64,000 bases of DNA from Streptococcus oralis (GCF_004127215.1 NZ_QEWJ01000008.1:30669-94668), one strand, 5' to 3'. Positions 18,085 to 28,612 are shown, counted from the first letter of the stretch. A program made the numbers and translations. Notes: a model not told the origin generated them from the letters alone.

Positions 18085-20064
18085 ATGAAAAAAAGTAGAG
18101 TATTTGTTGCAGCAGGAATTGCCCTATTGGCAACTGGCGTTTTAGCTGCTTGCGGTTCTTCAAAATCATCTGATTCAACAGCGCCAAAAAATTATGGTTA
18201 TGTTTATTCAGCTGACCCAGAAACATTGGATTACTTGATTTCAGGAAAACAAAGTACTAAAGTTGCCACTTCAAATGGTATTGATGGTCTTTTTACAAAT
18301 GATAAATATGGGAATTTGACTCCTGCAGTTGCAGAAGACTGGTCAGTTTCAAAAGACGGTTTGACTTATACCTACAAAATTCGTAAAGGTGTCAAATGGT
18401 TTACATCAGATGGCGAAGAGTATGCTGAAGTAAAAGCGAAAGACTTTGTAAATGGTTTGAAACACGCAGCTGATAACAAGTCAGAAGCGCTTTACCTAGC
18501 AGAAAATTCTGTTAAAGGTTTGTCTGATTATTTGGCAGGTAATACAAAAGACTTTTCTTCAGTAGGTGTGAAAGCAGTTGATGATTATACTCTTGAGTAT
18601 ACCTTGAATCAACCAGAGCCATACTGGAACTCTAAGATGGCTTATTCAATCTTCTGGCCATTGAACGAAGAATTTGAAAAATCAAAAGGATCTGACTTTG
18701 CTAAAGCAACTGACCCTACATCATTGCTTTACAATGGACCATTCTTGCTGAAAGGGTTGACTGCTAAGTCTTCTATCGAGTTTGCTAAGAATGAACAATA
18801 TTGGGATAAAGACAATGTTCATATTGATAAAGTAACCCTTGCTTTCTATGATGGGTCAGATCAAGAATCAATAGAACGTAACTTTACAAGTGGAGCTTAT
18901 AGCTATGCTCGTCTTTACCCAACAAGTTCAAACTACTCTAAAGTAGAAGAAACATACAAGGACAATATCTACTACACACCAGCTGGCCCTGGTATTGGTG
19001 GTTTGGGTGTGAATATTGACCGTCAAGGCTACAAATACACTTCGAAGACAACTGATGAAGAGAAGACTTCTACCAAGAAAGCTCTTCTTAACAAGGACTT
19101 CCGTCAAGCCTTGAACTTTGCCTTTGACCGTACTTCTTATTCAGCACAAATAAATGGTAAAGAAGGAGCTCCCCTTGCTGTTCGTAACCTCTTTGTGAAA
19201 CCAGGGTTTGTCTCTGCAGGTGAAAAAACTTTCGGTGACTTGGTAACTGAAAAGATGGCTGCTTATGGTGATGAATGGAAGAACGTAAACTTTGCTGATG
19301 GTCAAGATGGTCTCTTCAATGCCGATAAAGCCAAAGCTGAATTTGCCAAAGCTAAAACTGCTTTAGAAGCAGAAGGTGTGAAATTCCCTATCCACTTGGA
19401 TATTCCAGTAGATCAAACAGCTAAGAACTACATTGCACGTATCCAATCTTTCAAACAATCAGTTGAAACAGTACTTGGTGAAGACAATGTAGTCATCGAT
19501 ATCCAACAAGTTTCTAAAGATGAGTTTAATAATATCTCTTACTATGCTGCAAATGCTGCGGCAGAAGATTGGGATCTCTCAGGGGCAGTTGGATGGAACC
19601 CAGACTACGAGGATCCATCAACTTACCTTGGTATCTTGAAAACAACTAATGCTAAACAAACAAAAACATACATGGGTTACGAAGGCGCAGATAATGCTGC
19701 AGCTGCCCAAGTAGGTTTGAAAGAATATGATAAATTAGTTGATGAAGCAGGGAAAGAAACTAGCGACTTGAATGTTCGTTATGAAAAATATGCAGCTGCC
19801 CAAGCTTGGTTGACAGACAGCTCACTCTTCTTGCCAGCTATGGCATCAAGTGGTGCTGCACCTATCATTTCTCGTGTTGTACCATTCTCAGCTTCATTCA
19901 CTCAATCTGGAGATAAAGGCTCAGATGTATACTTCAAGTATATTCAGTTACAAGACAAGGTTGTAACTAAAGCTGACTATGAACAAGCTCGTGAAAAATG
20001 GCTCAAAGAGAAAAAAGAATCAAACGAAAAAGTTCAAAAAGAATTGGCTAATCACGTTAAATAA
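18085..20064 (+). CDS. amiA: Oligopeptide-binding lipoprotein AmiA
   Basis: Extracellular substrate-binding protein (659 residues, SBP family 5) of the Ami oligopeptide importer, which also takes up signalling peptides. N-terminal lipoprotein signal with lipobox VLAAC (Cys22/23 region) and a typical SBP-5 start: SADPETLDYLISGKQS, LTYTYKIRKGVKW. AAGAGGAG precedes the ATG. Expression is likely CodY-repressed, judging from the box at the promoter, and a hairpin after the gene would keep AmiA in excess over the permease. Confidence 0.96.
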   Translation: MKKSRVFVAAGIALLATGVLAACGSSKSSDSTAPKNYGYVYSADPETLDYLISGKQSTKVATSNGIDGLFTNDKYGNLTPAVAEDWSVSKDGLTYTYKIRKGVKWFTSDGEEYAEVKAKDFVNGLKHAADNKSEALYLAENSVKGLSDYLAGNTKDFSSVGVKAVDDYTLEYTLNQPEPYWNSKMAYSIFWPLNEEFEKSKGSDFAKATDPTSLLYNGPFLLKGLTAKSSIEFAKNEQYWDKDNVHIDKVTLAFYDGSDQESIERNFTSGAYSYARLYPTSSNYSKVEETYKDNIYYTPAGPGIGGLGVNIDRQGYKYTSKTTDEEKTSTKKALLNKDFRQALNFAFDRTSYSAQINGKEGAPLAVRNLFVKPGFVSAGEKTFGDLVTEKMAAYGDEWKNVNFADGQDGLFNADKAKAEFAKAKTALEAEGVKFPIHLDIPVDQTAKNYIARIQSFKQSVETVLGEDNVVIDIQQVSKDEFNNISYYAANAAAEDWDLSGAVGWNPDYEDPSTYLGILKTTNAKQTKTYMGYEGADNAAAAQVGLKEYDKLVDEAGKETSDLNVRYEKYAAAQAWLTDSSLFLPAMASSGAAPIISRVVPFSASFTQSGDKGSDVYFKYIQLQDKVVTKADYEQAREKWLKEKKESNEKVQKELANHVK

Positions 20065-20073
20065 ATAACTCTC

Positions 20074-20112
20074 AAGAGAACTTTCTCTCCATGAGGAGAA
20101 GGTTCTTTTGGG
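20074..20112 (+). terminator. Attenuating hairpin between amiA and amiC
   Basis: Imperfect long stem around the loop ATGA (CTCC/GGAG inside, AAGAGAA/TTCTTTT outside) with trailing Ts. It lies inside the operon, so it probably terminates part of the transcripts. Confidence 0.7.
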
Positions 20113-20130
20113 ATTTTAAAAGGAAACGAT

Positions 20131-21627
20131 ATGAAGAAATATATTTTTATGCGTGTATTGCGTTCATTGTTGTCTATTTTCTTGGTGACAACCTTGACCT
20201 ACACAATTATCTATACGATGGTTCCTCGGAACTTGATTTTCAAGCAGGATACCAACTATAACAAGATTGCAACGACGCCAGATAAACGGGACAATTATGA
20301 AAATACCGTTTATGAGCGGATGGGCTATATCGAGTACTACGATACCAAGGAGTTGCAAGAAAGAGCTAGCACAATGGACTCATCTGTAACCGTTGATGCC
20401 AATGAGACTAATAAGGCAATCTACGAAAAATACATCAACCAACTAGGAAATGGTTGGACACTAGGTGTATTCTCAGAAAGTGGTCAATTCTACGCTACGC
20501 GTGAAATTCCGATTTTTGAACGTGTTTTCAAATTCTATGCGAACTTGATTGATGTCGATCATCCAAACAAGATTCAGGACCCTGAAAATCCAAACTTGCA
20601 ACGCTATCTTCGTTTTGAAAATGACCCTGCTATCGGTTGGTCATTAGTTGGTTCAGGTACAAAACATAAATACCTTTTGTATTTCAATAACCAATTCCCA
20701 TTTGTCCACCAAAATTTTGTGAACATTAACTTGGGTGATTCTTACCCAACCTATGCGAACACGCCAGTGCTTCAAGTTATCACACAAGGTCAGGGACAAA
20801 CTAAGACAGAAGAAGTTCAATTCCCAACGGGTAAAAAGACTTCATCTGTAGATATCTACTCTCGTACCTACAAATCACCAAGTCAAGCAGACGCACGTGA
20901 GGTGGCAAACTATGGTAAGGACGATCCATACACGGCTACAGAAAGCAATTACCAATATCCATCTATGATTGCAAGTTCAGCTGTTGCTGGTTTGATTGGT
21001 TTGATTATTTCGTATGCTATCGCTATTCCACTTGGATCTGCTATGGCTCGCCACAAGAATACTTGGATTGACAGCTTCTCGACAGGTGCTCTGACCTTCT
21101 TGCTTGCTCTTCCAACAATTGCCTTGGTTTACATCGTGCGTTTGATTGGATCATCCATTGGTCTTCCAGACTCATTCCCTATCTTGGGAGCTGGGGATTG
21201 GCGTTCCTATGTCTTGCCGGCAGTCATTCTAGGTTTGTTGGGAGCGCCAAGTACGGCTATCTGGATTCGTCGTTACATGATCGACTTGCAATCTCAGGAC
21301 TTTGTACGTTTTGCTCGTGCCAAAGGTTTGTCTGAGAAAGAAATTTCAAATAAACACATCTTTAAAAATGCCATGGTTCCTTTGGTTTCAGGTATTCCTG
21401 GTGCCGTAATCGGAGTTATTGGTGGTGCAACATTGACAGAAACAGTCTTCGCCTTCCCAGGTATGGGTAAAATGTTGATCGACTCTGTTAAGGCATCAAA
21501 CAACTCCATGGTAGTTGGTCTCGTCTTCATCTTTACATGTATCTCTATCTTCTCACTCTTTGTAGGAGATATCTGGATGACCATGCTTGACCCACGTATT
21601 AAATTGACAGAGAAAGGAGGCAAATAA
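20131..21627 (+). CDS. amiC: Oligopeptide ABC transporter permease AmiC
   Basis: Inner-membrane permease of the Ami system (498 residues). An N-terminal helix (residues 8-30) is followed by a roughly 250-residue extracellular insert, then five or so C-terminal helices with the BPD_transp_1 domain; the EAA loop reads [20 protein letters not shown]. The large insert is normal for streptococcal AmiC. AAAGGAAA precedes the ATG. Its last base is the first base of amiD. Confidence 0.95.
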   Translation: MKKYIFMRVLRSLLSIFLVTTLTYTIIYTMVPRNLIFKQDTNYNKIATTPDKRDNYENTVYERMGYIEYYDTKELQERASTMDSSVTVDANETNKAIYEKYINQLGNGWTLGVFSESGQFYATREIPIFERVFKFYANLIDVDHPNKIQDPENPNLQRYLRFENDPAIGWSLVGSGTKHKYLLYFNNQFPFVHQNFVNINLGDSYPTYANTPVLQVITQGQGQTKTEEVQFPTGKKTSSVDIYSRTYKSPSQADAREVANYGKDDPYTATESNYQYPSMIASSAVAGLIGLIISYAIAIPLGSAMARHKNTWIDSFSTGALTFLLALPTIALVYIVRLIGSSIGLPDSFPILGAGDWRSYVLPAVILGLLGAPSTAIWIRRYMIDLQSQDFVRFARAKGLSEKEISNKHIFKNAMVPLVSGIPGAVIGVIGGATLTETVFAFPGMGKMLIDSVKASNNSMVVGLVFIFTCISIFSLFVGDIWMTMLDPRIKLTEKGGK

Positions 21628-22553
21628 TGTCAACAATTGATAAAGAAAAATTTCAGTTCGTAAAACGTGACGATTTTGCCTCTGAAACAATTGATGCCCC
21701 TGCCTATTCATACTGGGGGTCTGTATTTAGACAATTTCTAAAGAAAAAATCAACAGTCCTTATGTTGGGGATTTTGGTAGCCATTATCTTGATGAGCTTT
21801 ATTTATCCAATGTTCTCAGATTTTGACTTCAACGATGTAAGTAAGGTGAATGACTTTAGCGCTCGTTTTATCAAGCCCAATGCCGAACATTGGTTTGGTA
21901 CAGATAGTAATGGTAAATCCTTGTTTGATGGGGTTTGGTTTGGTGCGCGTAACTCTATCCTCATCTCTGTAATTGCCACTTTTATCAACCTTGTAATTGG
22001 GGTTATTGTTGGTGGAATTTGGGGAATTTCAAAATCTGTTGACCGTGTCATGATGGAAGTTTATAACATTATTTCAAACATTCCATCTCTCTTGATTGTC
22101 ATCGTATTGACTTACTCAATTGGTGCTGGTTTCTGGAATCTGATTTTTGCCATGAGTGTGACAACTTGGATTGGGATTGCTTATATGATTCGTATCCAAA
22201 TCATGCGTTACCGTGACTTGGAATACAACCTTGCTTCTCAAACACTTGGGACACCAACCTTTAAAATCATCGTTAAAAATATCATGCCACAATTGGTATC
22301 CGTTATTGTTTCTACAATGACCTTGATGTTGCCAAGCTTCATCTCTTATGAGGCCTTCCTTTCCTTCTTTGGACTTGGCTTGCCTATTACAGTACCAAGT
22401 TTGGGACGTTTGATTTCAGATTACTCACAAAACGTTACGACCAACGCCTATTTGTTCTGGATTCCATTGACAACCTTGATCTTGGTCTCTCTTTCTCTCT
22501 TCGTTGTTGGTCAAAACCTAGCGGATGCTAGTGATCCACGTACACATAGATAG
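21627..22553 (+). CDS. amiD: Oligopeptide ABC transporter permease AmiD
   Basis: Second permease (308 residues): cytoplasmic N-terminal tail, one helix at about residues 37-60, then a BPD_transp_1 core with five helices. The EAA-type loop lies around [19 protein letters not shown]. The ATG overlaps the amiC stop by one base (TAATG) and AAAGGAGG lies within the amiC end, so translation is coupled. Confidence 0.95.
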   Translation: MSTIDKEKFQFVKRDDFASETIDAPAYSYWGSVFRQFLKKKSTVLMLGILVAIILMSFIYPMFSDFDFNDVSKVNDFSARFIKPNAEHWFGTDSNGKSLFDGVWFGARNSILISVIATFINLVIGVIVGGIWGISKSVDRVMMEVYNIISNIPSLLIVIVLTYSIGAGFWNLIFAMSVTTWIGIAYMIRIQIMRYRDLEYNLASQTLGTPTFKIIVKNIMPQLVSVIVSTMTLMLPSFISYEAFLSFFGLGLPITVPSLGRLISDYSQNVTTNAYLFWIPLTTLILVSLSLFVVGQNLADASDPRTHR

Positions 22554-22561
22554 GAGTAGAC

Positions 22562-23629
22562 ATGACAAAAGAAAATAATGTAATTTTGACTGCTCGTGAT
22601 ATTGTCGTGGAATTTGACGTTCGTGACAAAGTTCTGACGGCTATCCGAGGAGTTTCTCTGGACCTGATTGAAGGGGAAGTTCTTGCCTTGGTAGGTGAGT
22701 CAGGTTCTGGTAAATCTGTTTTAACAAAAACCTTTACAGGGATGTTAGAAGATAATGGCCGTATTGCCCAAGGAAGTATCGACTATCGTGGACAAGACTT
22801 GACAGCCTTGACTTCTAACAAGGAATGGGAGAAGATTCGTGGTGCTAAAATTGCGACCATCTTCCAAGACCCTATGACAAGTTTGGACCCAATCAATACA
22901 ATCGGTAGCCAAATTACTGAAGTTATCGTTAAACACCAAGGAAAAACAGCCAAGGAAGCCAAAGAGATGGCAATCGACTATATGAACAAGGTCGGAATTC
23001 CAGACGCTGAAAAACGTTTTGATGAGTATCCTTTCCAATATTCTGGTGGAATGCGTCAACGTATCGTTATCGCGATTGCCCTTGCATGCCGTCCAGATAT
23101 CTTGATCTGTGACGAGCCGACAACGGCCCTTGACGTAACTATTCAAGCGCAAATCATTGATTTGCTTAAAACTTTGCAAAATGAGTACCACTTTACCATT
23201 ATCTTTATCACCCATGACCTTGGTGTGGTAGCAAGTATTGCGGATAAAGTAGCGGTTATGTATGCTGGGGAAATTGTAGAATACGGAACCGTTGAGGAAG
23301 TATTCTACGACCCACGTCATCCATATACTTGGAGTCTCTTGTCTAGTTTGCCTCAGCTTGCTGATGATAAAGGGGAATTGTACTCTATCCCAGGAACACC
23401 ACCGTCTCTTTATACTGAGTTGAAAGGTGATGCCTTTGCCCTTCGTTCAGATTATGCTATGCAAATTGATTTTGAAGAGAAGGCACCTAAGTTTTCAGTC
23501 ACTGATACCCACTGGGCTAAGACTTGGTTGCTTCATGAGAATGCTCCTAAAGTTGAAAAACCTCAGGTCATTGCAGATTTGCATGGCAAGATTCGTGATA
23601 AAATGGGCTTTGCTCATCTAGAAGACTAG
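22562..23629 (+). CDS. amiE: Oligopeptide ABC transporter ATPase AmiE
   Basis: Cytoplasmic ATPase of 355 residues. Walker A GESGSGKS, signature YSGGMRQRI, Walker [13 protein letters not shown], then a C-terminal oligopeptide-specific extension (oligo_HPY) around [15 protein letters not shown]. Forms the nucleotide-binding pair with AmiF. It starts 8 bases after amiD with TAGGAGTAG as ribosome binding site. Confidence 0.96.
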   Translation: MTKENNVILTARDIVVEFDVRDKVLTAIRGVSLDLIEGEVLALVGESGSGKSVLTKTFTGMLEDNGRIAQGSIDYRGQDLTALTSNKEWEKIRGAKIATIFQDPMTSLDPINTIGSQITEVIVKHQGKTAKEAKEMAIDYMNKVGIPDAEKRFDEYPFQYSGGMRQRIVIAIALACRPDILICDEPTTALDVTIQAQIIDLLKTLQNEYHFTIIFITHDLGVVASIADKVAVMYAGEIVEYGTVEEVFYDPRHPYTWSLLSSLPQLADDKGELYSIPGTPPSLYTELKGDAFALRSDYAMQIDFEEKAPKFSVTDTHWAKTWLLHENAPKVEKPQVIADLHGKIRDKMGFAHLED

Positions 23630-23639
23630 GAGGAAGGAA

Positions 23640-24569
23640 ATGTCTGAAAAATTAGTAGAAATTAAAGATTTAGAAATTTCCTTCGGTGAAGGAAGCAAGA
23701 AGTTTGTTGCGGTTAAAAACGCCAACTTCTTTATCAACAAGGGAGAAACTTTCTCTCTTGTAGGAGAGTCTGGTAGTGGGAAAACAACGATTGGTCGTGC
23801 CATCATTGGTTTAAATAATACCAGTAAAGGTGAGATTATCTTTGACGGGCAGAAAATTAATGGGAAAAAATCTCACAAGGAATCATCAGACTTGATTCGT
23901 CGTATCCAGATGATTTTCCAGGACCCTGCAGCTAGCTTGAATGAGCGTGCGACAGTTGACTATATCATCTCTGAAGGTCTTTACAACTATCACTTGTTCA
24001 AAGACGAAGAAGATCGAAAAGAAAAAGTTCAAAAGATGATTCATGAAGTTGGGCTTTTGAAAGAACACTTGACCCGTTACCCACACGAGTTTTCTGGTGG
24101 TCAACGTCAGCGTATCGGGATTGCCCGTGCCCTTGTGATGGAGCCTGATTTCGTTATTGCGGATGAGCCAATCTCTGCCTTGGACGTATCTGTTCGTGCA
24201 CAGGTCTTAAACTTGCTCAAAAAATTCCAAAAAGAGTTGGGCTTGACCTATCTCTTTATCGCGCATGACTTGTCAGTTGTTCGCTTTATCTCAGACCGTA
24301 TCGCGGTTATCTATAAGGGAGTTATCGTCGAAGTGGCGGAGACAGAGGAGTTGTTTAACAATCCTGTCCACCCTTATACTCAAGCGCTTCTATCTGCTGT
24401 GCCGATTCCAGATCCAATCTTGGAACGCAAGAAGGTCTTGAAAGTTTACGATCCTGATCAACATGATTATGAGACAGACAAGCCGTCTATGGTGGAGATT
24501 CGTCCAGGTCACTATGTTTGGGCCAATCAAGCAGAACTTTCTCGTTACAAGGAAGCTCTTAAAAAATAA
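23640..24569 (+). CDS. amiF: Oligopeptide ABC transporter ATPase AmiF
   Basis: Partner ATPase of AmiE (309 residues): Walker A GESGSGKT, signature FSGGQRQRI, Walker [13 protein letters not shown] and the C-terminal [15 protein letters not shown] segment. AGGAGGAAGG precedes the ATG, 10 bases after amiE. Last gene of the operon; two hairpins follow. Confidence 0.96.
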   Translation: MSEKLVEIKDLEISFGEGSKKFVAVKNANFFINKGETFSLVGESGSGKTTIGRAIIGLNNTSKGEIIFDGQKINGKKSHKESSDLIRRIQMIFQDPAASLNERATVDYIISEGLYNYHLFKDEEDRKEKVQKMIHEVGLLKEHLTRYPHEFSGGQRQRIGIARALVMEPDFVIADEPISALDVSVRAQVLNLLKKFQKELGLTYLFIAHDLSVVRFISDRIAVIYKGVIVEVAETEELFNNPVHPYTQALLSAVPIPDPILERKKVLKVYDPDQHDYETDKPSMVEIRPGHYVWANQAELSRYKEALKK

Positions 24570-24576
24570 ACAGATT

Positions 24577-24607
24577 AGGAGAGGACCGAAAGGTCTTCTC
24601 ATTTTTA
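24577..24607 (+). terminator. Terminator of ami operon
   Basis: Nine-pair stem GAGAGGACC GAAA GGTCTTCTC followed by ATTTTT. Confidence 0.88.
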
Positions 24608-24613
24608 ATAGAA

Positions 24614-24652
24614 AAAATCCCCTTTTACTAGCTTGTAAAAGGGGGATTGTAT
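24614..24652. terminator. Terminator between amiF and trkH
   Basis: AATCCCCTTTTAC / GTAAAAGGGGGATT stem; As precede it, giving a T-run for the minus-strand trk transcript. Confidence 0.8.
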
Positions 24653-24657
24653 TGTAA

Positions 24658-26097
24658 TTAACGTTTAGACCAGGTACGTTTCATAAAGAGTAGCAAAATT
24701 GGGTAAATCTCTAAGCGGCCTGCAATCATTGCAAATGAGAGGAGGATTTTAGAGATGGGACTAAAGATGGCAAAACTAGAGGTTGTACCTAGAATCGGTC
24801 CGATATTGTTAAAACAGCTGAAGACCGCACTGGTCACGACTAGAAAATCATTGCTATCAAGACTGACTATAAAGATGAGAGAGAGAATAATCATCATATA
24901 GATGGCAAAATACTTGAGAATCTTGTGTTGGGTATCCTTATCAATTACAGTTTTATTAACATGGAGAGTCAAGACACGGTGAGGAGATAAGATGGACAGA
25001 ATCTGATTTTTTGCGATTTTAGAGAGGATGAGTCCTCTGATCACCTTAAGACCACCTGCAGTTGAGCCAGCTGAACCACCGATTGCCATGAGGAAGAGGA
25101 GGATAAACTGGGAGAAGAGAGGCCAGTTGGTGATATCTCCGTAACCAAAACCTGTTGTCGTGATGATGTTGGAAACCTGAAAGAAGGCCATTTCAACACT
25201 TTTAGAGACACCTTGGTAGAGGTGGAGCGTATTAAGAGTAATCAAGCCGGTAGAAACTAGGACAATGATTACATATGCTCGTAGTTCTTCATCTCCAAAG
25301 AAGGCCTTGACCCGACGGAGCATGAGGAAGTAATACAGGTTAAAATTGACACCGAAAACCAGAACGCCAAAACTGACAAGATAGGTAATCAGGGAACTGC
25401 CGTAATGGGCAATTCCATCGTTGTAGACGGTGAATCCCCCGGTTCCCGCTGTTCCCATAGCGATGACAAAGCTATCAAACAAGGGCATACCTGCTAAATA
25501 GTAGATGACGACAAAGAGGGAGAAGAGCCCGAGGTAAAGGAGATAGAGGATCTGGGCAGTGTTTTTCAGTTTGGATACAACCTTACCAAAGACAGGACCA
25601 GGGACCTCTGCCTTCATCACCTCTAAGTGACTATTCTTAGCATTGTCCATAATGGCAAGCGCAAAGACAAGCACCCCCATCCCTCCAATCAAGTGGGTGA
25701 AACTTCGCCAGAAGAGGAGAGAACGACTGAGAACCGAGACATCTGTTAGAATGGTCGCTCCTGTAGTTGTAAAACCAGAACTAATTTCAAAGAAGGCATC
25801 AATGACACTTGGGATTTGTCCTGAAAAGACAAAGGGAAGCGCTCCAAAGAAAGACCAGAGAATCCAACAGAGGGCAACGATTAAGACACCCTCCTTGGCA
25901 TAAATCCGCTGATTTTTCGGTTTTCGTAAAACGCCTAGACCACCGAGAAGGACTAAAATTCCAATCGTAGTAAAAAGAGCTGTAAACACTTGGCTGGATT
26001 CTTGATAATAGGTCGCTACACTCACAGGCACTAGGAGTAGAATAGCCTCAATCAAGAGAAGTTTTGAGAGGAGGTAACGAATCATACTTTTATTCAT
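24658..26097 (-). CDS. trkH: Potassium uptake protein TrkH/KtrB family
   Basis: Potassium-translocating membrane subunit (479 residues). Four pore repeats are visible by their filter regions: GFTTTGATIL, GTAGTGGFTVYND, IITTTGFGYGDI and CFNNIGPILG. The start MNKSMIRYLLSK lies 3 bases after the trkA stop on the same strand, so the pair is one operon with trkA first. Confidence 0.92.
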   Translation of the reverse strand: MNKSMIRYLLSKLLLIEAILLLVPVSVATYYQESSQVFTALFTTIGILVLLGGLGVLRKPKNQRIYAKEGVLIVALCWILWSFFGALPFVFSGQIPSVIDAFFEISSGFTTTGATILTDVSVLSRSLLFWRSFTHLIGGMGVLVFALAIMDNAKNSHLEVMKAEVPGPVFGKVVSKLKNTAQILYLLYLGLFSLFVVIYYLAGMPLFDSFVIAMGTAGTGGFTVYNDGIAHYGSSLITYLVSFGVLVFGVNFNLYYFLMLRRVKAFFGDEELRAYVIIVLVSTGLITLNTLHLYQGVSKSVEMAFFQVSNIITTTGFGYGDITNWPLFSQFILLFLMAIGGSAGSTAGGLKVIRGLILSKIAKNQILSILSPHRVLTLHVNKTVIDKDTQHKILKYFAIYMMIILSLIFIVSLDSNDFLVVTSAVFSCFNNIGPILGTTSSFAIFSPISKILLSFAMIAGRLEIYPILLLFMKRTWSKR

Positions 26098-26100
26098 TTT

Positions 26101-27450
26101 TTACCTCTCAATCAAATCATAAATTTTGGTGATGTTTGGTAGCAGGGTAGTTACCAGTAACTGGTCTCCGACCTCCAGTGTATCCTCTCCAGTAGGGAAG
26201 ATTGTTTTTCCTTTTCGGATAATAGCTGCGATGAGAACCCCTTTTTTCAATTTTAACTGTGAAAGAGGTTTGGCAGTCATTTTATTAGCTTCCTTGATTT
26301 GGAATTGGAGAGTTTCAATTTGTCCGTTTGCTAGATGGTGCATGGCTTGAAGATCTGAGTATTGGGCGTTTACTCGACCACGGATAAAGTGCATAATGGC
26401 ATCTACCGCGATGCTTTTTGGTGTAATGATACTTGAAAAATCAGGCGCATGGATGATTTCTAGGAGGCTAGTTCGGTTGACCTTGGTGATATTCTTATGG
26501 ACGCCAACACGGTCAAGGAACATAGAGGTGATGATATTTTCCTCATCAACTCCAGTCAAGGTTGCGACTGCGTCGTAGTGAGGAGCACTTTCTTCTAGTA
26601 AGATATCTTTGGCAGTCCCATCTCCCTGAACGATATAGAGATTTGGGAATTTTTCACTAAAGAAACGGGCTCTTTCAGGGTTAATCTCGATGACCTTGGT
26701 ATCGATACGGCTGTCTTTCAAAATGCCAAGTAGATAATAAGCGATTTTTCCAGCCCCGACGATAAGTAAGCTTTTCACTGCACGCGATTTGAAATAGTTG
26801 TGGAAAAGCATCATATCCACACGATTTCCCGTAACAAAAATCCTATCCTTGTCCTGGATAGTGACATCACCACTTGGAATCATGAGTTGATGGTCTCTTT
26901 CCATAGCACAGACAATGATGTTGCCAAATTTTTTACGGAAATCTGAGATTGGCATTTGACAGAGGCCGCTAGAATCTTTGATAACAAACTCCATCAGGCT
27001 GACACGACCTCCAGCAAAACGCTCCACTGAGAGGGCATTAGGGAAATCGATGATATTTGAGATGGCACGGGCTGCTAAGAGTTCTGGATTAACGATAAGT
27101 GAAAATCCAAGAATATTTTTCTCTTTAAAATAAGCATTAGAGTATTCAGGATTTCGCACTCGGACGATGGTTTCTTTAGCGCCCATTTTTTTAGCTAGTA
27201 CCGCTGAAATCATATTCACTTCATCGTATTCAGTTAGAGCGATAAAGATATCACACTCTTGAACACCGGCTTGCTCCAAGATGGCAAAGTCGGCACCATT
27301 TCCAAGGAGGCCCATGATATCAAAGCGACTGACAATATGGTTCAGTACAGCTTCATTTTGCTCGATGAGGACAACGTCATGTTTTTCTGCAACTAGTGAA
27401 CGACAGAGGGCAAAACCGACTTTCCCTCCACCAACAAGGACAATTTTCAT
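26101..27450 (-). CDS. trkA: Trk potassium transporter regulatory subunit TrkA (two RCK modules)
   Basis: Cytoplasmic NAD(H)/nucleotide-binding gating ring subunit, 449 residues with two TrkA-N/TrkA-C modules: first Rossmann loop IVLVGGGKVGFALC (residues 3-16), second LLIVGAGKIAYYLL (about 228-241). Tandem modules distinguish it from the single-module KtrA/CabP type. It pairs with trkH directly downstream. Confidence 0.92.
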   Translation of the reverse strand: MKIVLVGGGKVGFALCRSLVAEKHDVVLIEQNEAVLNHIVSRFDIMGLLGNGADFAILEQAGVQECDIFIALTEYDEVNMISAVLAKKMGAKETIVRVRNPEYSNAYFKEKNILGFSLIVNPELLAARAISNIIDFPNALSVERFAGGRVSLMEFVIKDSSGLCQMPISDFRKKFGNIIVCAMERDHQLMIPSGDVTIQDKDRIFVTGNRVDMMLFHNYFKSRAVKSLLIVGAGKIAYYLLGILKDSRIDTKVIEINPERARFFSEKFPNLYIVQGDGTAKDILLEESAPHYDAVATLTGVDEENIITSMFLDRVGVHKNITKVNRTSLLEIIHAPDFSSIITPKSIAVDAIMHFIRGRVNAQYSDLQAMHHLANGQIETLQFQIKEANKMTAKPLSQLKLKKGVLIAAIIRKGKTIFPTGEDTLEVGDQLLVTTLLPNITKIYDLIER

Positions 27451-27692
27451 ATAAAAAACCTACTTTTTCATGATGTAACTATCATACCCTTTTTTAGTAA
27501 AAAATGCACTTGTCAAGCCGATTTTTAGGGGGAGAAAGGGCTTTTTCAAGTTTTTGAAGATAAATATGCTTAACTTCTATAACAAGGTCTCTGATTTGAA
27601 GTGATTTTACTCTTTTACTATCCCTTTTCAGAAATGGAATGACCAAACATGAAAATATCATTAAAAAAAGTAAAAAAATCAAGTCGTTTCTA
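27451..27692. other. Gene-free AT-rich gap between trkA and the trmL promoter
   Basis: Nothing here is supported as coding. A 62-codon minus-strand frame (27494-27682) would need a TTG start with no ribosome binding site, and its composition is unlike the neighbours. The trkA promoter must lie near 27460-27500 but no clear box pair is visible. Confidence 0.5.
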
Positions 27693-27720
27693 TTGACATT
27701 GATTCTGAAAGTGTTATACT
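27693..27720 (+). promoter_or_regulatory. Strong promoter ahead of the trmL leader RNA
   Basis: Perfect TTGACA, 16-base spacer, TATACT with extended TG at 27712-27713. Predicted start near 27727, about 125 bases before the trmL ATG. Confidence 0.8.
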
Positions 27721-27726
27721 AAGGAA

Positions 27727-27828
27727 GCAGTTTCGCTGATTTACTTCAAACCTGTTGTGAGGTAAGTTAACGACGCCTTAACCACGCTGTTTGCTGAGCT
27801 TGACTCCGGGCAGTGTGGCTATTTTTTT
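27727..27828 (+). ncRNA. Structured leader or small RNA upstream of trmL, ending in an intrinsic terminator
   Basis: About 100 transcribed bases between the strong promoter and a hairpin (CCACGCTG at 27782-27789 with CAGTGTGG at 27811-27818) followed by TATTTTTTT. The terminator lies upstream of the trmL ribosome binding site, so the product is either a free small RNA or a regulated leader. I do not recognise it as a known riboswitch, T-box or r-protein leader. Confidence 0.6.
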
Positions 27829-27851
27829 GCAATGATAAAAGGAAGCCCGTC

Positions 27852-28355
27852 ATGACAAATCACATTGTATTATTTGAGCCTCAGATTCCACAAAATACTG
27901 GGAACATTGCGCGTACTTGCGCTGCGACCAATTCTACCCTCCACATCATCAAACCAATGGGCTTTCCCATTGATGATCGCAAGATGAAGCGGGCTGGTTT
28001 GGATTATTGGGATAAGTTAGAGATTTATTTTTACGAGAATTTGAAAGATTTCATGTCTCAGATGAAGGGAAAACTCTATCTGATTTCGAAGTTTGCTGAG
28101 AAAGTGTATTCTGAGGCAGATTTATCGACTGACGAAGACCATTATTTTCTCTTCGGGCGTGAAGACAAGGGGTTGCCAGAGGACTTTATGCGTGAACATC
28201 CAGAGAAAGCTCTCCGTATTCCTATGAACGATGAACACGTTCGCAGTCTCAATGTTTCCAATACGGTCTGCATGATTGTCTATGAGGCTCTTCGTCAGCA
28301 AGATTTTGCCGGTTTGGAGCTTGTTCACACTTATGAAGTGGACAAATTGAAATAA
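27852..28355 (+). CDS. trmL: tRNA (cytidine/uridine-34 2'-O)-methyltransferase TrmL
   Basis: SPOUT methyltransferase modifying the wobble base of leucine tRNAs. 167 residues with [25 protein letters not shown]-type [26 protein letters not shown] and [16 protein letters not shown] start at 27852 (AGGAAG just upstream); a longer frame runs back into the leader's terminator and cannot be coding. Transcribed through the leader described above. Confidence 0.92.
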   Translation: MTNHIVLFEPQIPQNTGNIARTCAATNSTLHIIKPMGFPIDDRKMKRAGLDYWDKLEIYFYENLKDFMSQMKGKLYLISKFAEKVYSEADLSTDEDHYFLFGREDKGLPEDFMREHPEKALRIPMNDEHVRSLNVSNTVCMIVYEALRQQDFAGLELVHTYEVDKLK

Positions 28356-28396
28356 ACAAAATGCTTGCACTTGCAAGCGTTTTTTGTTATGATTAG
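28356..28396. terminator. Terminator after trmL
   Basis: AAAATGCTTGCACTTGCAAGCGTTTTTT: GCTTGCA / TGCAAGC hairpin followed by TTTTTT (about 28360-28386). Confidence 0.8.
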
Positions 28397-28397
28397 A

Positions 28398-28612
28398 GGG
28401 TCTTCAGGGCAGGGTGTAATTCCCGACCGGCGGTAAATTTGACTAGCTATTTTAGCTTTCTCGTCGTTGTCTTGTCTCGATATACTTTAAGTATTATCTT
28501 CGACTGCGACGCCTAGATAAATCTAAAATATCTTAGCCAAATAAGTCCGCGAGCGCAAGCTGATGTGGTGAGATTCCACAACCGACAGTATAGTCTGGAT
28601 GGGAGAAGACGA
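28398..28612 (+). promoter_or_regulatory. FMN riboswitch (RFN element) with an expanded variable stem
   Basis: The conserved core is present: GTCTTC at 28400 pairs with GAAGAC at 28605, with CAGGGCAGGGTGTAATTCCC, GACCGGCGGTA, AGTCCGCGAGCG, GATGTGGTGAGATTCCACA and CCGACAGTATAGTCTGGATG between. The arm after GGCGGTA carries about 95 bases of imperfect inverted repeat, much longer than usual. Confidence 0.93.

Noticed and set aside
27494-27682. Minus-strand 62-residue reading frame upstream of trkA
   Set aside because: Needs a TTG start without ribosome binding site, and no homologous pattern is visible.
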